This document shows positions 37,441 to 49,439 of a DNA stretch of 64,000 nucleotides, in pieces. Source of the DNA: Acanthacorydalis orientalis (lineage: Eukaryota > Arthropoda > Insecta > Megaloptera > Corydalidae); the NCBI GenBank assembly GCA_034766995.1, contig CM068322.1:32437939-32501938 (forward strand), in the 5' to 3' direction. The notes beneath the pieces are model-generated. The model did no database searches. It worked only from the letters and a program-made list of their open reading frames with translations, and was not told the origin of the DNA. The number at the start of each line of letters is the position of its first letter. The first letter of the stretch is position 1. The position numbers and the translations under genes are program-made.

Positions 37441-37740
37441 GACAACCTACCAAAGTTAATTTCGGCATAGTATAGAAACTGTATTGAATAATTGTGTTAG
37501 AATTTTTACTATTAACAGATATATTTCTTTATATAATAAGTCTTCAAATGAGAAATATTTATAAATTGATCAGTTTCCTCCTAAAATACCAAAGTATGAT
37601 ACAGTAATAATTAAAGTAGAGAATTAGTTTCAAATTTATGTCCTGATTTGTGTGTTTTTATCATAAATTTAATTGAGAATTTTCTTGTTAAAAAAATAAA
37701 CCACTATGATTAATTAATTTGATAGCAAAAACAGGCTTTT

Positions 37741-37758
37741 GTATATATATATATATAT
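37741..37758. repeat. Short (AT)n tract abutting mariner B
   Basis: TA dinucleotides end exactly where the mariner terminal repeat begins; another TA tract (38549-38566) follows the other end. Confidence 0.9.
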
Positions 37759-38547
37759 ACGAGAGTCGTTTGATAAATATGGTAGAAAGCAAGTTAAATA
37801 TCGTTTTTTGGAAAAAATCAATTTTATTTTTCAATATAGTCTCCATTGAGCGCTATACACTTGGTCTAGTGAGTCTGTAAAATGGGCATTGAGGGCGGCG
37901 ATGACATCTTCATTCGACGAGTATTTCTTCTTACCGAGTCAGATTTTCAAGTTTGTGAAGAGAAAAAAGTCGCCAAGTCTAGAACCAAGTCCGGTAACAA
38001 AGGTGGATGAAAACTTAATTCGAAGCCTAATTCGTGCAATTTTTTAAGACGGCACGTTGAAAGTGTACTTTTTTGTGTGTCAATCTTGGTCTTTTGTGTC
38101 TCAACTCTTCTTTCAAACGATTCAATAATGTTACATAATAGGCTCCTGTTATCGTTTTTTACTTCTTAGTACTCGATCCCGATGATCGTCAAAAAAGCAA
38201 TAGCCATCACCTTCCCAGCTGACAAAATGGTATAAGCCTTCTTCGGCACACTTTCACCAGTCGTTGTCCACTGTTTTGACTGCTGCTTCGACTCAGGTGT
38301 GTAGTAATGGATCCATGATTCATCCACGGCTACAAATCTATGCAAATGGCCTGCTTTTTTTTTCAATTTCTGCGGCAACTATTACAATGTTTGCTTCAAA
38401 CATCTGTAAAACTTATACAACGCGTCGCTTCTAGCTGAAATTTTACCTTTGCTAGTTTGAAAAGTGACACTTGATAGACATGACGTTACCAAATGAATGA
38501 TGACACCACATCATATAAATTTACCAAACTTATCAAACGACCCTCGT
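37759..38547 (-). mobile_element. Internally deleted mariner element (family B)
   Basis: Terminal inverted repeats: the left end reads ACGAGAGTCGTTTGATAAAT and the reverse complement of the right end reads ACGAGGGTCGTTTGATAAGT. They match for 18 of 20 bases. The element is about 790 bp, shorter than the roughly 1.3 kb of intact mariners. The transposase is read on the minus strand and has lost its N-terminal DNA-binding region. (TA)n tracts flank both ends. The ends differ from those of family A, so a second lineage invaded this locus. Confidence 0.85.
37840..38378 (-). pseudogene. Mariner transposase catalytic domain, broken
   Basis: From 38378 the minus strand reads RFVAVDESWIHYYTPESKQQ and then SKQWTTTGES, KKAYTILSAGKVMA. 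This is the first catalytic block of a mariner D,D34D transposase; the Asp in 'VDES' corresponds to the first catalytic residue. The next block, where the family has a WD..G motif with the second Asp, is degraded (FLTIIGIEY), followed by a stop. Further downstream TGAYYVTLLNRLKEELRHKR and HPPLLPDLV are still readable, broken by stops and frame shifts. The last corresponds to the third catalytic Asp region. The N-terminal helix-turn-helix domains are deleted. It cannot make an active enzyme. Confidence 0.9.
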
Positions 38548-38548
38548 G

Positions 38549-38605
38549 TGTATATATATATATATAAGTATATATGTACATATAATACATATAAATGTGT
38601 CCACG
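38549..38605. repeat. (TA)n and degenerate TA-rich tract
   Basis: TA repeat directly after mariner B, then TACATATAATACATATAAAT. Confidence 0.85.
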
Positions 38606-38699
38606 CATGTGTATATTAGATATAAATGTTTTATGATCCGTCATAAAAACAAAATCCCATCTGTACATAGTGAAGGATCCGAGACGTTTATAAAATAAA

Positions 38700-39130
38700 A
38701 AAAAAAAAAACAGAAAATTCTATTTATAATGCGTTGTTGAAAGGAAGAGAAGCGCGGAGGAGGAAAAAGACATATAAGCATGCATAAAATTCAAAATCCG
38801 CGCGTAATTACATTCTTATTGAAAGCGTGCGCGTCTTTTAACTCACGGTCCCTGGTTCAGTACCCGACGCGCGCGCACGCGTACACAATCTCGTTAGCGT
38901 CCGCTCGTACGACGCGTCGAGTCCCGGCCAGTGTTAAGTCGACGCTTTACAAACAAACATCAAATCCTGCACGCGACTGAGATGCGCGCTGTTTACGCGG
39001 GAAACGCGTACACGAATTCAATCCGTTATTCGTTTAACGAATCGTTGGCGTCGTTGCAACGAATGTGCTCACAGTGTCTCCGTGCGAAGAATAATGAATA
39101 AAAATTCATTAAAGCGAAAAAATATTGTGA
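38700..39130. other. CpG-rich island, candidate promoter or non-coding exon
   Basis: This has the highest CpG density in the window (38780-39010). It contains an alternating purine-pyrimidine run ACGCGCGCGCACGCGTACAC (38867-38886), a perfect 7-bp-arm inverted repeat (ATTCGTT-T-AACGAAT, 39028-39042) and an isolated TCAGT initiator-like word at 38857. No TATA box or downstream promoter element at the right spacing was found. The short frame 38780-38980 has no domain. The island starts just after a poly(A) run at 38697-38710. Confidence 0.4.
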
Positions 39131-39589
39131 GAGATTAGTGCTGTTCGCTTTCATTTCTGTTCTGGAAAGAGTAATTAAAAAAGAAGCACTCCGATATGAA
39201 AATTCTATAAATTCTATATTGTAATAATTATACGAATGTTGATTTTTTTTTATGAAAAGATATAAAGTTTATGGATATATTTGAAATTGTTCAAAATTAG
39301 TTTTGATTGAATGTATATTTTATCTGATCGTATTTTTTGGATACATGTTTTTCGAATTCAGTCAAATGAAATTTATTTGCTGGTTCAAATAAATGTAAAT
39401 CAGTGTGGTGTTTTTCCGAGTGTGTAATTAAAAAAAATATATCGTCGTTAATAACCAATTGTATGTTACTGTTGAATGTGCAATTTTTATATTTAAAACA
39501 AATAAATTTTATAAAAACGAAACTAATTCTGGTGTGAGTTTTATTCGGTGTTGGACATTAAATAATCTTGGTAAAATTAACACATATAC

Positions 39590-39591
<2 letters not shown>
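39131..39591. other. A+T-rich filler, no gene seen
   Basis: Nothing beyond A+T-rich sequence noticed. Confidence 0.45.

Positions 39592-39624
<33 letters not shown>
39592..39624. repeat. (TA)n microsatellite
   Basis: TA tract. Confidence 0.95.
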
Positions 39625-39627
<3 letters not shown>

Positions 39628-39782
39628 GTATTTATTCACAAAGAAGATATTGTGTTGAAAGTTTAATTCAATTTGTTTCTTTGTATCATTTTTTAAATTT
39701 TGTAAATAACTTTAAAAGTTTCCCTTGTTTAAACATGTTTTTTTCTGTTTTTTTGGTGTTAATTATTTTTAGTGTATATTCA

Positions 39783-39796
39783 ATATACATATATAC

Positions 39797-39859
<63 letters not shown>

Positions 39860-39860
39860 T
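39783..39860. repeat. (AT)n microsatellite with GTAT/ACAT interruptions
   Basis: AT-rich tract; the 141-codon + frame spanning this and the tract at 39592 is a repeat artefact. Confidence 0.95.
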
Positions 39861-40097
39861 GACTTAGATCTTTTTAAAATATAAAATGATTAACAAAACA
39901 CTAAACTTAATTTCATTTAAAAGTTACTGAATCATTTTTCAATCTTAATTAATATGTAAATACCTAAAATTAAAACGACCTTATCAGATTTCAAAATATA
40001 AATATTTCTTTATTATCAATTGACTGGTAAACGTACTTTTTTTTTTAAAAAAAACTAAAGTCGGTTTTCTTAGTTCATATAAATTGAAGATAGTTTC

Positions 40098-40099
<2 letters not shown>

Positions 40100-40144
<45 letters not shown>
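40100..40144. repeat. (TA)n microsatellite
   Basis: Pure TA tract of about 45 bp. Confidence 0.95.
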
Positions 40145-40148
<4 letters not shown>

Positions 40149-40541
40149 AAACAGACTATAATAAAAAAATCATTTATAAAAAATTATAGCCCATAATCAT
40201 GGTATAAGTTATTAGATATTATAGCAAAATCTAGAATATGTATGGACTAGAAAGTCTTTTTTTATATTTTTCATCGAATTGAGATTCATAAATTTCATTC
40301 CTTACTTGAACTAAAACACACTTTGTTAACAAAACCTTTAAGGATGTAATCAATACCAGTAAAAAAATCAATATAAAAGCGTATTTAAGGAAAAAGACTG
40401 AAACATTTTTTGAACTGTAACAAATCAAAAAATTTAAAACTCCGAAATGAATTCTTAATGAAAGAATGTAATTTTCATTTTAAGCACATTTGTAATTTAT
40501 TTCAAATTGCTTCTTAATAATTTTACAGGAAATCTTTACGT

Positions 40542-40545
<4 letters not shown>

Positions 40546-40586
<41 letters not shown>
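40546..40586. repeat. (AT)n microsatellite
   Basis: Pure AT tract of about 40 bp. Confidence 0.95.
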
Positions 40587-40589
<3 letters not shown>

Positions 40590-42273
40590 AATACACATGT
40601 GTATTGTTCCATTTGAGAATGGACTGTTTCGCGAACAAATTCAATTCGAGTCCAATGTTTAACCTGAAGTCATTCTTTCTAAGAATTGAATTATCTTCTG
40701 AATGTAGAAATGAATTAATTTGTAATCAAACAACTGACCTATATAACAGTTTATATAATAAAAATATAAAGAGAAAATTCGTTAGTATTAATGAAAAGTA
40801 AACACGACTCAATCCAAAGAAAGCTCATAGAAACACGTATCTAAAGTATGAAAATGAAATTCCTGATAATTCTCTGTCATAAGTTAGACTCATATCATTA
40901 TTATTTTTCTTTAAGTAGACAGTTTAATAACATATACTTTTTATCAAAGAAATGTTAACAAAATATACATTTTTTTATATTTCAATTGTTTAGAAATTAA
41001 ATCTTTTACAAAAACTATATTTAAAATGTAATGGAAATAATGTTTTTTTTTCAAAGAAAATATCTTCTTTAAATAATCTAAATATTTAAGAACAAAACAA
41101 AGTTATTTTCAAATAGTTTACAATAACCGACTTACATGTTTTTTTCCTTGTGTTATATTTCACTCTGCTACCTTTCACAAATAAATACATTAATTTTGAA
41201 CTAGATTCGAGCTAATACATACTTTGTCATGAGTTATCTGTCCACTCATCAAATCATAAATTGAGAATGATATTTTAATATGTATGTATTTTTATTAAAA
41301 ACTTTTTTCTACCTTAGATAGTTGCTGGAAGTGTTCAGCTATCAAATCGTAGATGTACTTTTGAAAAATTCAGAAAGCTATTATCTTCCTTTAAAACACG
41401 TTTATAAACTAGTTATGTTTGTTTCTGACTATAAAGACTTTTATTTGTTATTAGTATTATTTTAACAGTAGTTCATATAATGTTATATATAATTATTCAA
41501 TTTACATTAATAATTTATGTTAAAAATAAGATCAAATTATTTTATTCCGAAAACTGATATTCATATCCATTAGTTATTTAACTTTAAATCATTCTTTTCA
41601 AAAATTAATTGTCCTCAAAGAGAATAATCAAATGAAGTATAAGTTTCATCCAAGAATTTAATGAATTAAAATCAAAAAAATATTAATATTAAAAAATCAG
41701 TTAGAATATTTAAAAGAAAACAAATAGCATATTAAAGGAATTTTATATAAATCTTATGTAAAGCTGTATAAAATAATTAATATATTAATTTGAAATATTT
41801 TAAAATTAATTTAATTTTTTCAAACTGACTTATGTCACTATTAATAATTAAAAGAAATCAGTAATTTAATCAATTATATATGTAAATTTTTAAGAAATTA
41901 AAATCTTGATATTCGTCCTTTCATGAAAAATTAATTGTCATTATAAAACAAACTGTTATTTTTTAAATTATTCTTTACATAAGAAATGATTTATATTTGT
42001 ACAGATTTTATATAAGAAATGATAGAATTATCAAATATTTCACAACTCAATAAAACTTGTATACAAGTTTATTTACCTGTTATTGAGAAATGAAACACAA
42101 TTTTGTATAAAAATAATGTTAGTTAATAACTGAATTGTTGTTTTCTGAATTCTCTTCGAAATTTTTTTTATCAATTTACATTTGTCTCTATGTGTAAACA
42201 TTTTTGTTATATGTACTTGAAAGTACTAATTTAATTTTCATAGAGCTCATAGAACACACATATATTCTTATCA
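40587..42273. other. A+T-rich filler, no gene seen
   Basis: A 65-codon + frame at 40604-40801 is free of microsatellite but has no recognisable domain. The rest is extremely A+T-rich with no structure noticed. Confidence 0.5.
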
Positions 42274-42276
42274 TAT

Positions 42277-42334
<58 letters not shown>

Positions 42335-42340
42335 ATATAT
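42274..42340. repeat. (AT)n-(GT)n compound microsatellite
   Basis: ATAC/GTAT then AT repeats then GTGTGTGTGTG. Confidence 0.95.
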
Positions 42341-43138
42341 TCATATGCTGTGTTCTGTGTGTAGGTATGAATAAATTTTTAGAAGAATTTCATGAATAAT
42401 TAAAATTAAAGTTTAAAATTATGAACATATGCATAAATTGAAAGATAATGTAAAAATATCTAATGTCTAGTATTGTTATATGATTTAAAATCATTTTAAT
42501 AATAATAATAATATACTTGTATTAAATATTTTGAATTTAATTTAAATCCACATTTCGTTATAAAACATTATATAAACAGATATCTAAATTTAAAATGTTT
42601 AAATAACAAACGTCTTCCTCATAAAACAAACACGATTTGTAATGACTTACTGACAAAAAAAAACATATTATTTAACCATTACTAATAGTTTGAATATGAA
42701 TAAAGTACTTATTTGTATAAAATTATATATTTTCACATTAGTATACATTTCTCTTTCCGTTTTAATGAATTTGTTTTGATAACGAAAATAAATTCAAACA
42801 GTAAAAGCGTGCTCGAACAAAACACAAAGTATTAAATATGTATTTATAATTTTCTTTCTTACCGTTTTCATCTAACGTGAAATACTGTCTTAACAAGACC
42901 TTTTCGAAACCACTTTACTGTAAAAAATTCAAAGCTTGATTTTTTTTCATAAACAGAGAAGTCCATTCTTCAAAGATGAGAAATGTAAAACAGTACTAAA
43001 AGAATGTCAACCGTGACTTTGAAATTATTTTCATTTAAAAGAACGATATGTAACGATATAATATTTAGTATTAACTTTTAATATTTAATACAGTTGATTT
43101 CACAATAACAATGTAAAAATTCAATCAGATATTTAGTT
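42341..43138. other. A+T-rich filler, no gene seen
   Basis: An (AAT)n run sits near 42497-42511. Nothing else noticed. Confidence 0.5.
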
Positions 43139-43139
43139 G

Positions 43140-43193
<54 letters not shown>
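43139..43193. repeat. (TA)n microsatellite
   Basis: Pure TA tract of about 54 bp. Confidence 0.97.
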
Positions 43194-43195
<2 letters not shown>

Positions 43196-43491
43196 GATAA
43201 ATGAAATAGTTTAGTAGAAAAAACAGATTTGTGAGTTGAATGATGAAAAGTTATTTTCCTTTTCTATATTTTTGTATTTTCATAAACACACTTTATTGTT
43301 GTTTCTCTATTGTATTTATCTGTTTTTATATTTGTAGTTCCTTTAGAATACTTGCCTGATGGATGAGTCTTGGTGGAGGAGTTCTGATGAATGATTTAAG
43401 TTTATAATTATTGATTTTATCAATTAAGTATATCAATAGGTCATTGATTTACCAAAACCGATTCCACCAGGACTAAACAACTAATTATATT

Positions 43492-43690
43492 TTCACAAAT
43501 TTTATATTTTTTCCTCACAAACCACAAAATATTTTCTGGTCATAAGTGTTCAATAAATCATTATTGATCCATTTTTATTGTTGATTTTGCACATTTCGAT
43601 GACGACATTTACAAAAAAATCTTTGAAAAATAATTGTTTCAAAAAGAAAATCATTTGTGGAACTGAATTTAGCATTGCCGTTAGAACATT
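43492..43690. mobile_element. Foldback family, single arm (copy 13)
   Basis: CCTCACAAACCACAAAATAT, TTTTCTGGTCATAAGTGTTC, AATAAATCATTATTGATCCA, then TTTTGCACATTTCGATGACG. The outer-end motif of the opposite arm (AATTTAGCATTGCCG) follows at about 43667. Confidence 0.65.
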
Positions 43691-43845
43691 TCAGTAAATT
43701 AATTTTATTTGATTTTTTTGTATTGAACACAGTTGAACACAAAAACGACTTTTACTTAGGAATTAAATGCATCAGTCCTGGTTAATAAAAACCATTCTTT
43801 TTGTATATAACGTTATAAAATCTGTATTAAATATTTTCATTAATT

Positions 43846-44045
43846 AATTTTTAACTCCGTGCACTAACCACTAAGATCATAAATATTCTATAATTGACTA
43901 TCGATTTTTTAATGCATTAAAAAAATGGAAAAACGATGAATAATCAATTATTGAACATTTTTAATGAAAAAACATGTTTTATGGTTTGTAGGGTGTGATT
44001 AATTCATTTGTAAGTGTGAATTTAGCCACATTGACAAAAAACATG
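43846..44045. mobile_element. Foldback family, compact copy with both arms (copy 14)
   Basis: The left arm holds TAATTAATTTTTAACTCCGT and ATCATAAATATTCTATAATT. The right arm holds AATAATCAATTATTGAACAT and GGTTTGTAGGGTGTGATTAA. The spacer is only about 30 bp, so this is the shortest complete copy. It is about 155 bp from copy 13. Confidence 0.65.
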
Positions 44046-45326
44046 TTCCGATTAAATAACTTTTTTATTTGTTGTTTCAGTGTGTTCGAAATATCGAAGC
44101 TTATAAAACGAGCAGAGTAAACGATTTATCTTGTGTGTCTAGTTAGCATTTCCGAAACTGTCTAAAATAAAATCAGTCCATTGTGTTAAAGTAATTTATT
44201 GTCCTGAAGTATTTGATTAGAATTTCTTTTTAATTATTTGTAAAAAAATCTATAAACATTTAGAACCGGTTACTAAATAATTTGATTTGAATCATTTAAA
44301 ATATTCTGTAGGAAAGATTAACTTTTTACAAAAATCTTTTTTGTTTATTTTGATTAAATTCGAGTCCATATATCTACAAACCGTATTTTTAAAAAATCTT
44401 CATGTATACTAAGTAATACAATTTCTCAATACATTCGATTCATAAAGTTTACTTTTAAAATTTAAGTTTGTATTCTCAAACAATTAATTTTTTTGAAATA
44501 AGGTTTTAAATGCTTTGTCTTAATCGTTTTCATATCCTTTGATCATGATCTGTTTTCTACTACTATTTTCAGTACAAATGACGTCTCTGAGTAGATTTTA
44601 GAGATAAATCTTTTCAGAAACTCTTTAAAATCGATCTGAAGGTAGTATATATGACGGAGTTACTAATGAAGAATATACACTTAGATCTAAAATAACGACG
44701 ACTACCAGGACGATACATAAACAGAATCAGAGGCAAAAAAAATCAAATTTTAATATTTAATATGTTTTTCCTGAAAAATATTTAAAATTAACTACAATTT
44801 ATATTTGATAGGTTTTTAATCATTTCTTTCCTTTGATTTTCAACCTTTTTTCAGTATAAACTCTAATTCATATCTAATTGACTTCTAATTCTATTTGAAA
44901 ATTAATTTACTTTTTCAGACCATTTACAAATCTTTTAAGATATTGTGTAACTTATAATAACTAAAATAATTTCTAAAAAAATAATTAGATACATTAATTT
45001 TTTAATGAATTGTTTAATAACACTGACCTTTGTACATCAACAATGATTGAAATAATATTTTCAAAGAATTTACTAAAAATATTTGAAAATTAAAAAAGTA
45101 TTCATTTTAATTTATTGAATAATCGGTTTAAAATATTAAAAAAGTGACTATAGTATTAATCTAGTTTTTTTTAATTAATATGTCAGTATATAATATTTTA
45201 ATCAACTTATGGTTTTATAAAAAAAGTATTTTCATGAATAATTTTAGATTAAATCCTTTAAAAAGTACTTCGAATTAGTATATTATATATTAATTCTTAA
45301 TGTCTCTTTGAAATATGTAACTTTTA
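44046..45326. other. A+T-rich filler, no gene seen
   Basis: The piece at 44560-44730 is slightly more complex. No frame or repeat recognised. Confidence 0.5.
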
Positions 45327-45368
45327 ATATATATATATATATATATACATATGTATGTATGTATATGT
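45327..45368. repeat. (AT)n-(GTAT)n microsatellite
   Basis: AT repeats grading into GTATGTATGTAT. Confidence 0.9.
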
Positions 45369-45689
45369 TTGTAGATATTTAATTAAATACAAACACAAAT
45401 AAATGAACATATACAAAGCATCAAAGTACTTGAAACTGTTTAACTCGATGTGCATTTGAACTCTAAATGATCAATAAGTTATGGATGAGATAAGGAAATG
45501 TTAAACACACACATAAACACTTTACTCAAAGTGAGGATTAAATATATCATTTATGTTAACTGAAAAATAAATTAATTACAATTATACGTTGTTGAGTTAG
45601 AAATTAAGAAAAAAATTTCATATAGAAATTTCAGTTTAATTGCGATTTTCGTTTAAAATGTGTGATAACCGATTTTAGAAATCAAAGAT

Positions 45690-46165
45690 GAATACTTGTG
45701 TGTATATATAATCCAACTCATAGATTATTTTAAATCCCGCACAATCGATTCTCAAAATTTAACAAATTACAAAGACTCGAAACTGATTAAAGAATGTTCA
45801 GATGCATACACGTGTATACCTGCGAGAGAAAAAAGAACCTTGTGTTCATCTGCATTAACATATTTGATCAAAGCGCATCATCTTATCCAATTTTCTTTTA
45901 TTTTGTCCTACCCGTTCTTCCAAATCCCGTCGTCTAATATGAAAAGAAATATCCTTACCGTACCGTCGCCACATTAATTAAAAGTAACACGACGGTGTGA
46001 GAGGAGGAATGAGTGTCAATTAGAAATGTGTTTCCTGAATCTTTCGCGTCCGTTCTGTACCCCGTTTCGCTGCAAATTCACAGACCTTCGTTTCCCACCA
46101 CGTCGCCTAATCGCAATCCGTGGCTAGATATATCCAGTAATGGATGTTAGTTCCGGTCGAGTGTG
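45690..46165. other. G+C-richer island
   Basis: CpG-containing complex sequence is strongest at 45970-46160. A 93-codon + frame (45696-45977) has no recognised domain. Candidate conserved non-coding element. Confidence 0.35.
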
Positions 46166-46659
46166 TATATGTGTGTGTGTTTTATTGTATTTGTTTACAA
46201 AATATGTAAACTTGTATTCTTTTTCATTTATTTTTTTTTGTTTGATATTTTCTTTATTTTTCTGTAATTAGAATCCTAATAAATCATACAGAAAGTCAGT
46301 CAAAATAAACAGGAAATCAGTTGCAATATAACAGAAAAAATAACTAAACAGAAATTCATTTATACTTATTTATTAAATTTTTCTTCCTGTTTCTAATACT
46401 CATACTTTTATATTTTAATAGGCAGATGTAATTTAATCTTATTATTCCAATTTAGGTCGAGATATAATTCACTCCATTGAAAAGTAAAAGAAAAGTAAAG
46501 AAAATCGAAGAGAGTATAAAAACAAGAATTAACATACAAGTTCTTTTTTTCACAAGAAGTCTTTTTTTCATCTCTTTTTCTAATTAAATAAATAATCTTC
46601 TTTCATATAAATAATATGAAAAAATATATGTAATAGTTTTCTTTCTCTCTCTCTATCTC

Positions 46660-46701
<42 letters not shown>

Positions 46702-47159
46702 GTCGAAGTTCCAGTTAATATGCATATCTTGATTCGATTAACTTTTTTCATAAAAGAGTTACTTTGATTTTAATAAATTTCTCAAAAAACAAATTTAATT
46801 TTGAGTATATTTTTTCAATGAAAAAATCTCCCATCACTGACTCGTTAATATGAAAATATTTAGTTGTGTTCATAAAATTTAAAAGTCATGAAAGTAAACA
46901 TAATTTTTGTTCTAAAATCAAACTGAATTTAAACAAAGATAAATATTTAAGATGCTTTAAATAAATTAAACTATCAGGATTTTTTTTTAATATAAAATCA
47001 GAAATAAGAAATTTCAATGAAATCTTCTTTATTTAATTGTTGTTATGCTATTTTCTTTTTATCACGATTGTAAATATTTACATTCATTATTTGTACAGAA
47101 AATGAATTAATTTGAGGTTGTATAAACGTTTATATTATAAATATTCTCAAGATATATAA
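46166..47159. other. A+T-rich filler with a (CT)n-(AT)n tract
   Basis: A CTCTCT run precedes an AT tract at 46663-46698. No gene recognised. Confidence 0.5.
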
Positions 47160-47325
47160 AAAAATCAGATTTTTCTATACCTCAGGCCTTGGCGGTTGTT
47201 GGTATCGGCATAAAAATCCACATACACAATAATCAAAAATGATTAATAATTATTTTTGATCAAAAAAAAGTGGTTGTTTGTAGAGAAAAGAAAAATTTAT
47301 TTTTAAATCCGATATATAGAGATAA
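47160..47325. mobile_element. Foldback family, single arm (copy 15)
   Basis: GATTTTTCTATACCTCAGG, then ATCAAAAATGATTAATAATT followed by ATTTTTGATC (near-perfect palindromic core at about 47235-47265), then AGTGGTTGTTTGTAGAGAAA. Confidence 0.6.
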
Positions 47326-47475
47326 AAAAAATTTTTACTAATAATATTAAAATCCTTACAAGTACCTTAGTTTAATCAGTAAAAATATATTTACAAATGA
47401 CATACAGATAGATTTAATGATTTTCATACAGAAAAGATTTAAATTTGTAATTATGTAAATTATACTAGTGGAAGA

Positions 47476-47481
<6 letters not shown>

Positions 47482-47508
<27 letters not shown>

Positions 47509-47509
47509 C
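47482..47509. repeat. (TA)n microsatellite
   Basis: Short TA tract. The following 47510-48590 is A+T-rich with no gene seen. Confidence 0.9.
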
Positions 47510-48593
47510 TCTTTTTAAATTTCATTATTTAATTTTGTAACGAAGATAAATCAAATAACTTTTTAAAATACAAATAAATTTGAACTTCAAACTAATAACA
47601 TTAGCAGCACGATTCTATTATTACTGTGAAGTAAATTCAGTCGTAATAAATGCAATTTATTAAATAAACCAGCATACTTCTTACATCTTTAAAACATAAT
47701 AATGCTTATAAACAAAGTGCAGAAAAATGTTAATGCAGCACAGTGAAGTGAAGTCTGGAAAACAAAATAGAAAACTTGCAAAGAATCAGTATGTAGTGCT
47801 TATTAGAAATGAAATAAGATTTTCTGAAAACTCTTGTTCTAGAAGTTATATTTAATTGAGTTATGATGACAAACATCGAAAAGTCGTTGCTTGAATGAAA
47901 TGAGATGTTTTTGTAGCGACAGATGAATTCTTATTTAAATATAAACACGATGCTTTCGTGCCGATGGTGAAATATTGAATACAGAAGTATTTTTCAATTA
48001 ATAAAAAGTAGAGTTTGAGTTGAATTTCAGTGATAAAATTTATATTCAGTTTTCAAGCTTGAAATAGAAACAATTAAAAATAATATATATGATTCATTTT
48101 TTAGATATTCAGATTAAATATATATCAGGTAGATTGAAAATATATTCAGTAAAAAATTAATCTATTATAAAATATACCAGATTTATTTTTAACATTACCT
48201 AATAAAATTTAACAGTGTATGCAGAAATTTTTACTTTACTCATCTCTATAAACAAGGTTTTTATTTTGACTAAAAGTTTTATTTCTTTAATTTTCTTTAT
48301 TATTTATTTTATATTTTGTAGTGATTTTATAATCATTTTCATTATATTTATTAATTAGTTTTGTTATAAGAAACTTATTTATATATTTATTAAACTTTAA
48401 ATAAATTTCAAAAAAAAAATGTTTTCAGTTAGAATAAAATTATCATTATTTGTTTCTTTCAAAAGTAAAAATAAAATTTTAAAAAAATGTAAGTGGTATA
48501 AAATCTATAAAATTCTAACTGAAAAAATATTTTGGTCAAAAAATCGAATAAAACAGTTTATCTCTAACTCATATTACAACAAATAAATCCAGA

Positions 48594-48612
48594 GAGTTGT
48601 GAATATGTGTAG

Positions 48613-48652
<40 letters not shown>

Positions 48653-48916
48653 ATTTTTAATCTGAAACTAGTTTTATCAGGTGTTATCAAATTTAAATTA
48701 TAGAGAAATTTCTAGAAAGAAATAAAACTTATTAATTTTGATATCGTGAAAGTTTATTCCAATTTTAAAAATTAAACTTTTATTGTAATTTTTAAATCTT
48801 GTAATTTTTTAACAATTACAAATTGATATTTTTTTCTATAGTTCATAAGCAAAAGTGTTTCTTTTTACAATTTTGTCCCTGTATTTATTATTTGAGTTGT
48901 GGATATATGTAGCAAG

Positions 48917-48969
<53 letters not shown>

Positions 48970-49090
48970 ATTTTTAATCTGAAACTAGTTTTATCGGATG
49001 TTATCAGATTTAAATCGTATGAATGTTTCTCGAAAGAGATAAAACTCTTATTAATTTTAATATCATGAAATTTTATTCAATTTCCATAAA
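48594..49090. repeat. Local duplication of a ~180-bp unit, each with a (TA)n tract
   Basis: Unit 1 (48594-48775) and unit 2 (48895-49090) share AGTTGTG/GAGTTGTGG starts and TA tracts at 48619-48651 and 48919-48966. They then share AGATTTTTAATCTGAAACTA, GTTTTATC.G.TGTTATCA and a diverged right part. The TA tract differs in length between the copies. Confidence 0.8.
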
Positions 49091-49439
49091 AAAATTGTAG
49101 AAACTATGAAATTATAAAAGCTAGAAAGTTAGTTATTCATTTATAATAAAAAAAATATCAATTCAAAATTTCAAAATCTACAAATACTAGTCTCTGAACT
49201 ATTGAAATATTAATTTCTAAAACAATAAAATAAATTGAAAATTTCCATATCGAATTCATATCTGATTAACGTTAGAATCAAATTTTTTTGAAAAAAATAT
49301 ATCTGTATTCCTGAATAAGTTCAATGTTTGATTATAATAACTTTTGCAAATAATTATATTAAGGATAAAATATAATTAGACTTTCACACTGCGGCTAAAA
49401 ATATAAACCATTATTTTAAATAAAGCCAGTAATGAATAC

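Noticed and set aside
38850..38870. GGTTCAGTACCC as a tRNA T-loop
   Set aside because: The rest of a cloverleaf cannot be drawn from the flanks.
42060..42095. Minus-strand acceptor-donor pair (AACAG-GTAAAT)
   Set aside because: The polypyrimidine tract is poor and the donor only moderate; not distinguishable from chance.
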